Of a DNA stretch of 32,607 bases, positions 1 through 7,527 are shown one piece after another (within the stretch, counting starts at the first letter, position 1; each line of letters begins with the position of its first letter). Source of the DNA: a virus; IMG/VR virus record IMGVR_UViG_3300035204_001742, positions 1-32,607 of that record. One strand, given 5' to 3'. Below the pieces are notes generated by a model, which did not search any database, was not told where the DNA came from, and saw nothing but the letters and a program-made list of their open reading frames with translations. The position numbers and the translations under genes were made by a program.

Positions 1-21
1 TCCTGTTTCTCTGAAATACAT
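1..21 (-). CDS. Start of a further gene, cut by the window edge
   Basis: An ATG at 19-21 on the minus strand opens a frame of seven codons (MYFRETG) that runs off the left edge. It begins two bases after the stop codon of the preceding gene (24-26), which matches the tight spacing across this block. Nothing can be said about its product. The call rests on position and spacing only. Confidence 0.45.
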
Positions 22-23
22 AC

Positions 24-872
24 TTAGTCCTTTTTCTCAAGTTGATCTGGGGTTTTATCTAAGACATCTCCTTCGTTCCAGTTTTTTCCAGCATTGGTGC
101 ATTTATAGGCAATGGTCACCCCTTTATCACCGGGGATGTCATTGAACTTTTTAATAACTCCTTCGCTTCCGTAATGAGTGCATTTTTTGTTAATGTTTTT
201 TACGTTGTCCCCCACCTTGAGAGGGCCACCGTATTCAGCGTCAGCGACTTTGCGGTAAAGCTCGGAGTAATCTTTTGATTTGCTCTTTTTTTTGTTTAGC
301 CACGGCGGAAGCTTTTTGCCATCTTTACCCTTTTCCTTTTTATCCCCCTTCTTGTCATCTTTTTTGTCATCTTTTTTGTCTTTATTCATCCACGGTGGGA
401 GCTTCTTTTTAGAAGTTGCAGTTTTGTCGTCTGAAGCGTGGGTTCGATCGTCATATCCGATCGGGTGATCTACTTCTCTAAGTTCAACGGCTAAATGAGG
501 CATATCTTCCATTTTTCTAGAAGAGTCATGCTTGGTTACCGTTTCTTCGGGTGATTTATCTGGATCCCATTGTGGGTCAGCTGCAACGCTTTCTGCTCCC
601 GACAGCTCAGGCATAACTTTGAGGAGGCGATGCTCGCAGTCAAAATTTCTATATTCGTCTTTTCCTTCGTTGCCCCAATCATACCCTAAATCATTCAAAT
701 AATTTTTAATATGTTCTTGGCTAGAAAAGAGAATTTTAATAAAGTTACCCTCTTCATTCTTAGAAAAGAGAGCATAACCGTTTCCCGTTGGGAAAGGCTT
801 GTGCAAGACATCTTTTTCTTTCCAGCTTGCAATTTGTTTTGTAAAATCAATATCCATAATATTTAATCCCAT
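24..872 (-). CDS. Unknown protein with Lys/Asp-rich spacer and twin KKLPPW motifs
   Basis: This 282-residue protein has no family I recognise. Three parts are visible: an acidic, mixed N-terminal part (about 1-150), a very lysine- and aspartate-rich spacer (about 154-200), and a compact C-terminal part (about 217-275) with alternating hydrophobic residues that could be a small beta-barrel. The spacer is bounded by two near-identical motifs, KKLPPWMNK at about 157-164 and KKLPPWLNK at about 187-194. The ATG at 872 overlaps the previous stop codon. A second ATG at 857 (MDIDF) is an equally possible start, and neither has a clear Shine-Dalgarno. The gene closes the late block after the GTPase and lipoprotein genes, so a virion or virion-assembly role is plausible but only inferred. 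Confidence 0.75.
   Translation of the reverse strand: MGLNIMDIDFTKQIASWKEKDVLHKPFPTGNGYALFSKNEEGNFIKILFSSQEHIKNYLNDLGYDWGNEGKDEYRNFDCEHRLLKVMPELSGAESVAADPQWDPDKSPEETVTKHDSSRKMEDMPHLAVELREVDHPIGYDDRTHASDDKTATSKKKLPPWMNKDKKDDKKDDKKGDKKEKGKDGKKLPPWLNKKKSKSKDYSELYRKVADAEYGGPLKVGDNVKNINKKCTHYGSEGVIKKFNDIPGDKGVTIAYKCTNAGKNWNEGDVLDKTPDQLEKKD
352..380. repeat. 12-base tandem repeat inside the Lys/Asp-rich spacer
   Basis: The phrase gtcatctttttt recurs with a period of 12 bases (gtc at 354, 366 and 378). On the minus strand it encodes the repeated KKDD units. It is an in-frame microsatellite whose copy number could vary without breaking the gene. Confidence 0.7.
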
Positions 873-1381
873 TTTGGTTCTATCGGTTGATACTCTAAGT
901 ATAAATCATTTATATCTTCATATTTATGATTTAGGTCGTTTTCGTCCATTTCTTTTTGCGCTTTTTCGAAGTCTTCTTCGGCGGGGGCCCAAGATTCAGA
1001 AATGTCAATAAAGCTTGAAAGCTTTATAAGTTTTTGGGTTTCTTCCATTTCTAGCTTTGTGGCTTTGACTTGCTCGGGAGCATCCGACTTGAGCGTCATT
1101 TTGCCTCCCGATTTTAACCTTATAAACATGAGCACTCTAGCCAAAGAATACAAATTAAGATTATCGCACCCTTGATCCTTACCTTCCCTTGCTCCATGAC
1201 AATAAACTTTCTTAAGTTGATTGGTTGTCAGGGTATCTTTGTGGTCTTCTTTGAAGGCTTTCACCTGTGAAGAGAAGTAGTCAACAAGCTTTGTGGAAAA
1301 CTTAATGTCTTCCTCCTGCTTGTCTCTATTGCTCTCGTTTGGAGCATCATTGTTAAGTCCTTCGATGTCTAGTTTTTTCAT
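863..1381 (-). CDS. Unknown acidic, probably helical protein
   Basis: This 172-residue protein is not recognised. It is rich in Glu, Lys and Asp, has no signal peptide or membrane segment, and looks helical, with a hydrophobic stretch near the middle (LNLYSLARVLMFIRL). I start it at the ATG at 1381 (MKKLDIEGLN). The frame also has a GTG at 1399, but a strong Shine-Dalgarno (GGGGAAG) lies directly between the two, at the right distance for 1381. The stop overlaps the first ATG of the next gene. Upstream is an AGTGTATT element resembling the one before several other genes here. A late-block function is inferred only from neighbours. Confidence 0.75.
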   Translation of the reverse strand: MKKLDIEGLNNDAPNESNRDKQEEDIKFSTKLVDYFSSQVKAFKEDHKDTLTTNQLKKVYCHGAREGKDQGCDNLNLYSLARVLMFIRLKSGGKMTLKSDAPEQVKATKLEMEETQKLIKLSSFIDISESWAPAEEDFEKAQKEMDENDLNHKYEDINDLYLEYQPIEPKWD

Positions 1382-1458
1382 GAAAAAAATCTTCCCCACA
1401 TATAAGAATACACTTTTTTTACTGAAAACGATTCAATAAAAATTAATAATTATTAGCT

Positions 1459-1962
1459 TTACTTTTTGATAAGGTATATTTCTTTAATAATCGTATCTTT
1501 TCCAAAAAATGTTTTGATATTTTTGTCCACGGGGAAGCACATCCAATGATAATTTAGGTTGTTTTTTCGTTTAACTAAAACCAAAGCGGTATCCTCATTT
1601 TCGTTAAGTTCTTCCAAGTCACTTACATTGACGATCCTAAACCCATGTTTCTTTAAAATACTTTTTAATTCTGTTGGGAATGTTATTTCCCTGCCTTCCA
1701 TGCTAAATACGCAGGCTATTTCCCGAAGGAGGTTGGCGCAGGAAGGACTACTTTGCATTGAGTGACTCAAGTCTTCTACGCTAATATAAATCCCAAACCG
1801 AAGGAATACCTTATGAAGCGCTTTCGGACCGCAGCTATATACGTGGTAAGGGTCTAAATTTTTAGCTCTTTGTTCTTTAACGTGGTTCGAGGTCCTTAAG
1901 CTTTGGAATACCCCACAACCCGACATAATGAAAGTTAAAAAAAGAGCTATAGTAAATCTCAT
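1459..1962 (-). CDS. Putative lipoprotein with a C39-like cysteine-peptidase fold
   Basis: This 167-residue protein begins with a short hydrophobic signal ending in a lipobox-like M-S-G-C, placing the lipidated Cys at residue 16. That suggests export to the periplasm and membrane anchoring. The rest resembles the papain-like C39 peptidase superfamily. Cys44 sits in a CGPKAL motif (the family usually has CGPxAL), about 95 residues later there is a His in YHWMCFPVD (His139), and Asp146 follows. The helix after the Cys and the stretch LKSILKKHGFRIVNV also fit. Family members cleave peptide leaders or act as non-catalytic modules. In a phage it could act in lysis, envelope defence or exclusion of other phages, which is inference. 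The RGTGTAAT element lies 8 bases before the ATG. Confidence 0.65.
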   Translation of the reverse strand: MRFTIALFLTFIMSGCGVFQSLRTSNHVKEQRAKNLDPYHVYSCGPKALHKVFLRFGIYISVEDLSHSMQSSPSCANLLREIACVFSMEGREITFPTELKSILKKHGFRIVNVSDLEELNENEDTALVLVKRKNNLNYHWMCFPVDKNIKTFFGKDTIIKEIYLIKK

Positions 1963-1970
1963 ACATAATG

Positions 1971-1978
1971 ATTACACC
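1971..1978 (-). promoter_or_regulatory. GGTGTAAT element, 8 bases before the lipoprotein ATG
   Basis: On the minus strand GGTGTAAT is followed by eight bases and then the start codon. The same core precedes the FtsZ-like gene, the PhoH gene, the 78-codon gene and the rightward ORF. It could be a -10-type promoter element giving a nearly leaderless message, or a variant ribosome-binding site (GGTG is part of the consensus). Confidence 0.35.
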
Positions 1979-1991
1979 TTTTTTTAATTAA

Positions 1992-2993
1992 TTATTTATT
2001 TTGATTTTCTAAAACTTTTAAAAGCTCCGTTTCTTTTTGCATGATTTCAAATTGAGCTAGTTTTAAGTTTCTTAGTTCTCTTATGATGGTTTTGGTTTTG
2101 TCAGAGTCTTCTTCTGGCTCGCTATGATTCGAGGTCAAGCCCAAGTTGTCGGGGGTATAGATTTTCCCTTCTTCTGTCACTCCTGACCGCAGGTAGTTCA
2201 TGAATACCTTGGGGTATTTGAGGTCATGAACATTTTTAATTTTAATTATGTTATGAATTCCTTCTGTAGTTATGTTTCTTTCTAAGTCTATGTATTTAAG
2301 CAGTAGGGATTTTTGTGTTCTCCCTTTTAGAGATTCGGGCATTAACATATTTTGATTGGATATAAATTTTTCAATATCCGCCTCCAAAATTGTATAGTCG
2401 CCCTGAAAGTACTCGAATGACTTTTTTCTATAAGAAAGAATTTTAAAGTAAATTTCTAAATTTATGTTTCTATACAAGTCCAGAAATTCTTCCTCTCCCT
2501 TCAATAAATCTTCTTTAGTGGCAGACAAGTAAGATATGTAATCCCCCATTCCACAAAAATCAACATCAAATAAACCCACTGATTGAAAAAAATCTCTATG
2601 AGCGGCCATACCTCCCCAAGACATGGATTCGCCGATTTTAACTAGTTTATGATCGTCTAACAACTTGGAGACGTTGTTAGCCCAATCATCTTCTTTTACG
2701 GTCATGTCGCAGTCCATCCATATTAACTTCGTGTATTTAGATGGAACCTTTGAAGATAGTATATTAATTGCATTTTCCCTTACCCAAATAGGAAAAAATA
2801 CGGTCTCATAAAAATAGTTATCCTTGTTACAAAGGTTGTTTATTTTTGGAGAGTCTCCTTCGGAAAAAATTTCAATTATATAGAAGGGTACGCCCTGTTG
2901 CTCTAGCCCTTTTTTGAATTCCATAAAACCCTTAACCCTTAAGGGGTTGTTATCAAAATCTAGAAAAGGAGCTATTACAGCAATATCGTTCAT
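1992..2993 (-). CDS. GT-A type glycosyltransferase
   Basis: This 333-residue protein probably transfers a sugar from an activated nucleotide donor. A GT-A-like N-terminal half is visible: the opening strand (IAVIAPFLDFDNN), then WMDCDM with a DxD-type pair (Asp94, Asp96) expected to hold the divalent metal and nucleotide sugar. The segment WGGMAAHRDFFQSVGLFD is typical of GT2/GT7-type enzymes. The C-terminal 40 residues are a charged helix, perhaps a coiled coil. It shares an ATGA overlap with the FtsZ-like gene and lies far from the main glycan module, among late genes. That makes glycosylation of a virion protein a reasonable guess. Donor and acceptor cannot be read from the sequence. Confidence 0.75.
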   Translation of the reverse strand: MNDIAVIAPFLDFDNNPLRVKGFMEFKKGLEQQGVPFYIIEIFSEGDSPKINNLCNKDNYFYETVFFPIWVRENAINILSSKVPSKYTKLIWMDCDMTVKEDDWANNVSKLLDDHKLVKIGESMSWGGMAAHRDFFQSVGLFDVDFCGMGDYISYLSATKEDLLKGEEEFLDLYRNINLEIYFKILSYRKKSFEYFQGDYTILEADIEKFISNQNMLMPESLKGRTQKSLLLKYIDLERNITTEGIHNIIKIKNVHDLKYPKVFMNYLRSGVTEEGKIYTPDNLGLTSNHSEPEEDSDKTKTIIRELRNLKLAQFEIMQKETELLKVLENQNK

Positions 2994-4132
2994 CTTGTTA
3001 TTGGTGGATTCGCTAATCCTCCTATGGCAGTAAAGATTGTCAAAGCTGGCCTATCTCCACTGTAAATGCCCCTATGGACAACGCCTCCGCCCCTTAGCAT
3101 TTTGTTGAGCTGATCAAGCGCTTTGTCTATGTAGCTCTGAGGAAGTTCACCAAGTATTTCTTCGCTCGCTATGATAATAACCCCAGCCCTATCGGCTGTT
3201 GAGATATCTGCCATTCCGGACAATAGGCTATTTTTAACATTATCTCTAACCACTCTAGAGAAAGCAACGGGGTCATCCCACTTCTTAACCGTAGAAACAC
3301 CAAAAGCAACCGTCCCGGAATCTAATATCGTTTTATAGTCGTTCTTGTCAAAGGACGAATAACTACTATCTTTGTTTGAGGTTAAGTTAAACAGGTGAAA
3401 TAATCCTGCCACATTAGAATTTGCCGTATCCCAAAATTTAGTTACGGAAAGATTTGGGTATAGTTGACCTATTTTTTCATTATCAAGAATAATTAACGGC
3501 GATATTATACCTTTGTTTTTTAAATTGACCGCATCATGAAGTGCTTTCGCTGCGTTAGACAATACCTTTTGTCCTTCGGATTTCTTAGGAAGCGTCAAGA
3601 TTACTCCCACTTTATTCTTTAAAGCGCCGTTTAGACTGTTTTGAAGCTCAAAGGCGGTTTCTACCAAGGGACCCACCATTCCACTTCCTGATCCTCCACC
3701 TCCTCCGGCGCATACAAAAATTCTATCGAATGATTCGCCGAATGAATAACGCATGAAATCCAATACGTCTTCTTTTTTGCCTTGAAAAATTTCCTTAGCT
3801 AACTCTGGCTGCTTGCCCGCGCCTCCATCACCGATGCAAAGCTTATTCTCTAGGGAAATTGTATTTAAATCTTGTTGAGCCATATTAATTGCCGCGACCC
3901 TATTATATCCTAGCCCTTTAAAGGTTTGAGCTATTCTTCCGCCGCCTTGCCCTGCGCCGATAAAAGCAAACTTAAATGGAACATCTACATCATCTTGTAT
4001 TTCGTTTTTGTAAATTTTTTCGTCTTCAATTTCCTCTACGCTAGGCACTAATATATCTTCAGGCAGAGAGATGTCTACGCCCTCGTTATAAAGAGATTTG
4101 ATTTTGTCTTCGTTGTTTTCGTTGTTTTCCAT
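2990..4132 (-). CDS. FtsZ/tubulin-like GTPase
   Basis: This 380-residue protein is a phage member of the tubulin/FtsZ superfamily, GTPases that polymerise into filaments. The nucleotide-binding half shows the T1 loop (GAGQGGGR, about 59-66), a T3-like GDGGAGKQPE (about 101-110) and the tubulin signature loop T4 (GGGGGSGSG, about 143-151). The T7 loop reads FDKNDYKTIL (about 261-270). Both aspartates matching the FtsZ catalytic pair (NxDFxxD) are present at 262 and 265. A C-terminal activation domain follows (about 315-380). About 50 acidic residues precede the core. I start at the ATG at 4132 because the 29 earlier codons of the open frame lie inside the previous gene. Phage relatives position DNA, form a nucleus-like compartment or segregate plasmids. 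This one looks more FtsZ-like than PhuZ-like, so interference with host division is also possible. Confidence 0.88.
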   Translation of the reverse strand: MENNENNEDKIKSLYNEGVDISLPEDILVPSVEEIEDEKIYKNEIQDDVDVPFKFAFIGAGQGGGRIAQTFKGLGYNRVAAINMAQQDLNTISLENKLCIGDGGAGKQPELAKEIFQGKKEDVLDFMRYSFGESFDRIFVCAGGGGGSGSGMVGPLVETAFELQNSLNGALKNKVGVILTLPKKSEGQKVLSNAAKALHDAVNLKNKGIISPLIILDNEKIGQLYPNLSVTKFWDTANSNVAGLFHLFNLTSNKDSSYSSFDKNDYKTILDSGTVAFGVSTVKKWDDPVAFSRVVRDNVKNSLLSGMADISTADRAGVIIIASEEILGELPQSYIDKALDQLNKMLRGGGVVHRGIYSGDRPALTIFTAIGGLANPPITR

Positions 4133-4139
4133 AATAGTT

Positions 4140-4147
4140 ATTACACT
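4140..4147 (-). promoter_or_regulatory. AGTGTAAT element, 7 bases before the FtsZ-like ATG
   Basis: The minus strand reads AGTGTAATAACTATT and then ATG. It lies at the end of the preceding structural gene and has the same core and nearly the same spacing as the element before the lipoprotein gene. No ordinary Shine-Dalgarno is present, so this element may set transcription or translation start. Confidence 0.35.
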
Positions 4148-4149
4148 TT

Positions 4150-7100
4150 TTACGAACAATCTCCCGAGCCAATGCTTGCCCCTATGCTGTCCAACTCTGA
4201 AGTCCAATCTGCGCTCCAAGGGTTAGCTGCATCATCATCACTAGAGGCCCAGTAATTCTGCGTGTTGTCGCCCCATTGGTCAGAGGTTATAATCCAACCT
4301 TGGGTTGATATATCGTGTTGGTGCCACATAAATAAAGCAGCGCCATTGGCGTACTGATTCCACCACACCGGATAAGTCGATTGATTTGTTAATGTATGAT
4401 ACGGAACCCAAGTAGTATCAATCGAGGGATACCCCGGCGCATCTATACAGAAATTTGCCGTACCTTCTGGATAACAATGCTTTCCGTTGGGTAATTCTGT
4501 TACGGTAAAACCAGCGTTAGTCCAAGCTTCTCCCCAAGGATTTGAGTTATCGCCAGTACCATCACTGACTGCAACTACGTCATTAAGAACATCATCACAA
4601 GAAGACGTAGAGATTGCCCACCAGTCGTACCAGTCGCTATTAGATAAGTACAAAGTGGTTCCGTCTGGAGCATTATTGGTATACTCGATTGCGTTCATCC
4701 AATGACACGTGGTGCCGTTAGGTGTCCAAGTGGTATTTAATACCCAGTCAGGAATTGGGTGAAAATCATCACCGTACGGGTATCCGTTCATGCTCTGAAC
4801 GATACAAACATTTGACGGAACGCAAGCGCCGGAGTCTACATAGATTCCCTCAGTAGTCCATGCGGTCGTCCAAGGATTACCAGCGGTGCCGACAAAATCG
4901 CTTACATATTCCGCAATATATCCTCCCCCCAAACATGGTACATCCGCAATTATCCAAGTCCCGCCAGAGGAATCCCACGACATATAATAAGTATATCCCC
5001 CGCGATGATTTTGAAAATATTCAAGTTGAGAATTACACCCGCCGCCAGCCGTATAAAGCCACCAGTCTCCATCTATGTCGCTATTGCCAGTGCCTGTTAC
5101 GCACATTACGGCGGGCGCAGCTGTCGTAGTGGTTGTACAAAGCGTATCATTTATAAGGGGGTCAGATGGAGTTAGCCAACCAGAGCTACCAGCGGTTACC
5201 GCAGTCCAGTTGGCGTGGGCTACGTCGTATGGTAACGCAACATCCTCGCTGGAAGTGTATGCCCATGACCAACTTGTCGGGTTAGCATCAGTGTTGTGTG
5301 CTATTACCCATTGACCCCCGCCGTAAGTCGTCCAGAATATCCATCCTGAGCCTCCCGGCGGGACGGGATTTGGGTCTACCTTTTTATATTGAACTTTTCC
5401 AGCCTCTAAGCTTGGTTCGCGATCATATTGACCATTTACGCGATCTTCATCTATCGATCCAGAATTTACAGCCCCAACCACACAGATTGTCGATTCTCCA
5501 CCAAAATCGTCATTTGTAATTTGCACTTCATGCACTGCTGACCCAACGATTTTCGCCGTTACCCCGGATACATTAATGCTTGGGTTTGACAGAGTAACGT
5601 TGAAATACTCATTATTTTCAAATGTTCCATCGCCGTTTATATTTACAGCAATTACCTGATTAGCAACCCCAGAAGCAAAAGTCAAAGTGCTACTAACAAG
5701 GTCGTAGTCTCCGTTCGCCGTGGTAGCAGTTCCATCGCTTGTCGTATAGTCAACGGTTAACGTGCCTCCAGAAATAACACCAGTGGGGTCTGAGTCTCTT
5801 TCAACATTGATGGAGTGCGCAACCGAACCAGAATTTCCCTCTGTCGTAACTATTGAAGACGAAAGCGTAAAGCCTACGGTAACCTCATAAGCTTCGATCA
5901 TGGTTATGACGTTTTCTGCTGCGGTTGGCATATTGGGGCAAGAATTACCGCCTGTACAGCTTCCACCTTCGTCTGCAGGCCATATGATAGAAGCAGGACC
6001 GCCTACTTGAGTTGGACTACTTAACACTACCTTAAATGTTTCGTCGCCATTTATTGAAGTGTCACCTTTAGCGTCAACTGTAATAGTTTTACTTGTTTCA
6101 CCGGCGGCAAAACTGAGTGTCCCACTCGCGGGAATATAGTCTGCCCACGCTACAGCAGTAATGTCAGCCGTTGCATAACTTACTGTTGCTGCCGTGGAGG
6201 TATTGCCTGATCGTGTAACCGTCAAAACAACATCAGCTCCAGCCACTTCATTAAGTGTTTGGGCAACTATGGTGCTCCAAGCAAAATACGTCTCCGCTGC
6301 TGGCGCGGCAGTGGTAGTTGTCTGGCAGGTTATGTTTGTATCGTTAATCGACGATAATTCAAAAATATTTCCATCATGAACCCACCTGTTGTCAGCCAAG
6401 CCAGTATACGGACAATCTCCACCGGGAGCGTTCTTGTGAAGATTTGTTTTCCCTGTGTAAGCTGAAGTGCCGGCGTCCCATGAATCGTAAAAAATATTCC
6501 ACCCATAACCACCGGGGAAATTTTGCGAGTTCCAATTTAGTAAACCAAATTGATTTGAATCGTTTGGATCTTCTATACGGTAAACAGGATGACTGTCAAT
6601 TCCGGTCGAAAACCAAACCCATTCTCCATTCATCCAGTCATACGGCATGCCGCAAGCATAGACCGAACAAACACAGTTATATCCTACCCCACACTCCTGA
6701 GCCGACGAGGTTGTTGTCGTTGTCGCGGCGGGTAAATTAACAATAGTTACTGTATGAGTTGGGCTTGGCAAACTAACCGTGCCAAGTGACCAAGTTGCGT
6801 TAGAAAGAGTAACTGTAAATAACTCATCCGCTTCATCCCAGCCTCCATAAATTGCCGCTGTTATTTCTATAGCTATGGTTTTAGATGACTCTCCCGCTTG
6901 AAAAGATATAGACGCATTACTCGAAGGAGGAACATAATCTCGCTCTGGACCAGACCCGGTAGCAGTTCCGTCAGTCGTACTATAAGCTACGGTAGCAGTG
7001 CCAGTTGAATCGCTTCTATTAACAGTAATATATAAAACTTGGTTATTGATTGCTTCTGTAATGGAAGAGGTTGCGGCAGCCCACGCCATTGTCATTGAGC

Positions 7101-7527
7101 CGGGTGCATCAGTTGTTGTGGTTGTCGTTGTCGTAGCTGCTGGAGTGGTAGTAGTAGTTGTTGCGCCGACTTGACTTCCTGAGCCTGCTCCGGTTGTGTC
7201 AGAGAAATGAGGCCCAATAGCGTAGGTAACCGTTACTTCTCCCCCCTGCATATCTGTATAAACAGCTTGACCGTTAGGAACGGGAATAGGAGCTCTGAGA
7301 TGATTGTTTCCTTGGTTTACGTTACAAAGATGTACGCCTCCCCCGTTGGGCCCAGTGCCTAATTTTCCTGAAGCAGAACAACCGCATTCAATAACATCCA
7401 TTATAACGATATTTTGGTGAGCCATTGGCGCGGGAATAAGCAAACCATTATTGCTCGTTAAAAAAGCGGAGTTCCTGCTTATATTTAACTGAGTACTACG
7501 TAAACCTGTGTGTCTAAATCTACTCAT
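4150..7527 (-). CDS. Large modular virion protein with Calx-beta domains and Thr-rich linkers (fibre or adhesin)
   Basis: This 1125-residue protein is probably a surface fibre or adhesin that binds host or carbohydrate. After an N-terminal region of about 110 residues come Thr runs (about 122-139) and a Calx-beta-type domain (about 144-265). It shows the usual DGTA...DY and ITFAxGE...I landmarks; here the segment reads ISFQAGESSKTIAIEI. Further Calx-beta domains lie at about 412-545 and 548-675. Between and after them are five Cys- and Trp-rich modules (about 280-401, 680-797, 807-905, 906-1027, 1027-1125). These share patterns such as GWxIxxD and NPWxxxWT. Thr-rich linkers ending in AAPA separate the blocks at about 267-275, 402-411 and 798-807. 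No signal peptide is seen, as expected for a phage structural protein. The start overlaps the portal gene by 8 bases, which suggests coupled expression. Thr linkers could be glycosylated by the phage's own transferases (inference). Confidence 0.8.
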   Translation of the reverse strand: MSRFRHTGLRSTQLNISRNSAFLTSNNGLLIPAPMAHQNIVIMDVIECGCSASGKLGTGPNGGGVHLCNVNQGNNHLRAPIPVPNGQAVYTDMQGGEVTVTYAIGPHFSDTTGAGSGSQVGATTTTTTPAATTTTTTTTDAPGSMTMAWAAATSSITEAINNQVLYITVNRSDSTGTATVAYSTTDGTATGSGPERDYVPPSSNASISFQAGESSKTIAIEITAAIYGGWDEADELFTVTLSNATWSLGTVSLPSPTHTVTIVNLPAATTTTTSSAQECGVGYNCVCSVYACGMPYDWMNGEWVWFSTGIDSHPVYRIEDPNDSNQFGLLNWNSQNFPGGYGWNIFYDSWDAGTSAYTGKTNLHKNAPGGDCPYTGLADNRWVHDGNIFELSSINDTNITCQTTTTAAPAAETYFAWSTIVAQTLNEVAGADVVLTVTRSGNTSTAATVSYATADITAVAWADYIPASGTLSFAAGETSKTITVDAKGDTSINGDETFKVVLSSPTQVGGPASIIWPADEGGSCTGGNSCPNMPTAAENVITMIEAYEVTVGFTLSSSIVTTEGNSGSVAHSINVERDSDPTGVISGGTLTVDYTTSDGTATTANGDYDLVSSTLTFASGVANQVIAVNINGDGTFENNEYFNVTLSNPSINVSGVTAKIVGSAVHEVQITNDDFGGESTICVVGAVNSGSIDEDRVNGQYDREPSLEAGKVQYKKVDPNPVPPGGSGWIFWTTYGGGQWVIAHNTDANPTSWSWAYTSSEDVALPYDVAHANWTAVTAGSSGWLTPSDPLINDTLCTTTTTAAPAVMCVTGTGNSDIDGDWWLYTAGGGCNSQLEYFQNHRGGYTYYMSWDSSGGTWIIADVPCLGGGYIAEYVSDFVGTAGNPWTTAWTTEGIYVDSGACVPSNVCIVQSMNGYPYGDDFHPIPDWVLNTTWTPNGTTCHWMNAIEYTNNAPDGTTLYLSNSDWYDWWAISTSSCDDVLNDVVAVSDGTGDNSNPWGEAWTNAGFTVTELPNGKHCYPEGTANFCIDAPGYPSIDTTWVPYHTLTNQSTYPVWWNQYANGAALFMWHQHDISTQGWIITSDQWGDNTQNYWASSDDDAANPWSADWTSELDSIGASIGSGDCS

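Noticed and set aside
280-468. Rightward frames opposite Lys-rich and other leftward genes (for example at 280-468 and 4487-4705)
   Set aside because: They are shadows of leftward genes with skewed composition, no ribosome sites and no independent space.
4133-4219. Longer start for the FtsZ-like gene
   Set aside because: The extra 29 codons lie inside the end of the preceding virion gene and have no resemblance to FtsZ N-termini. The ATG at 4132 is preferred.
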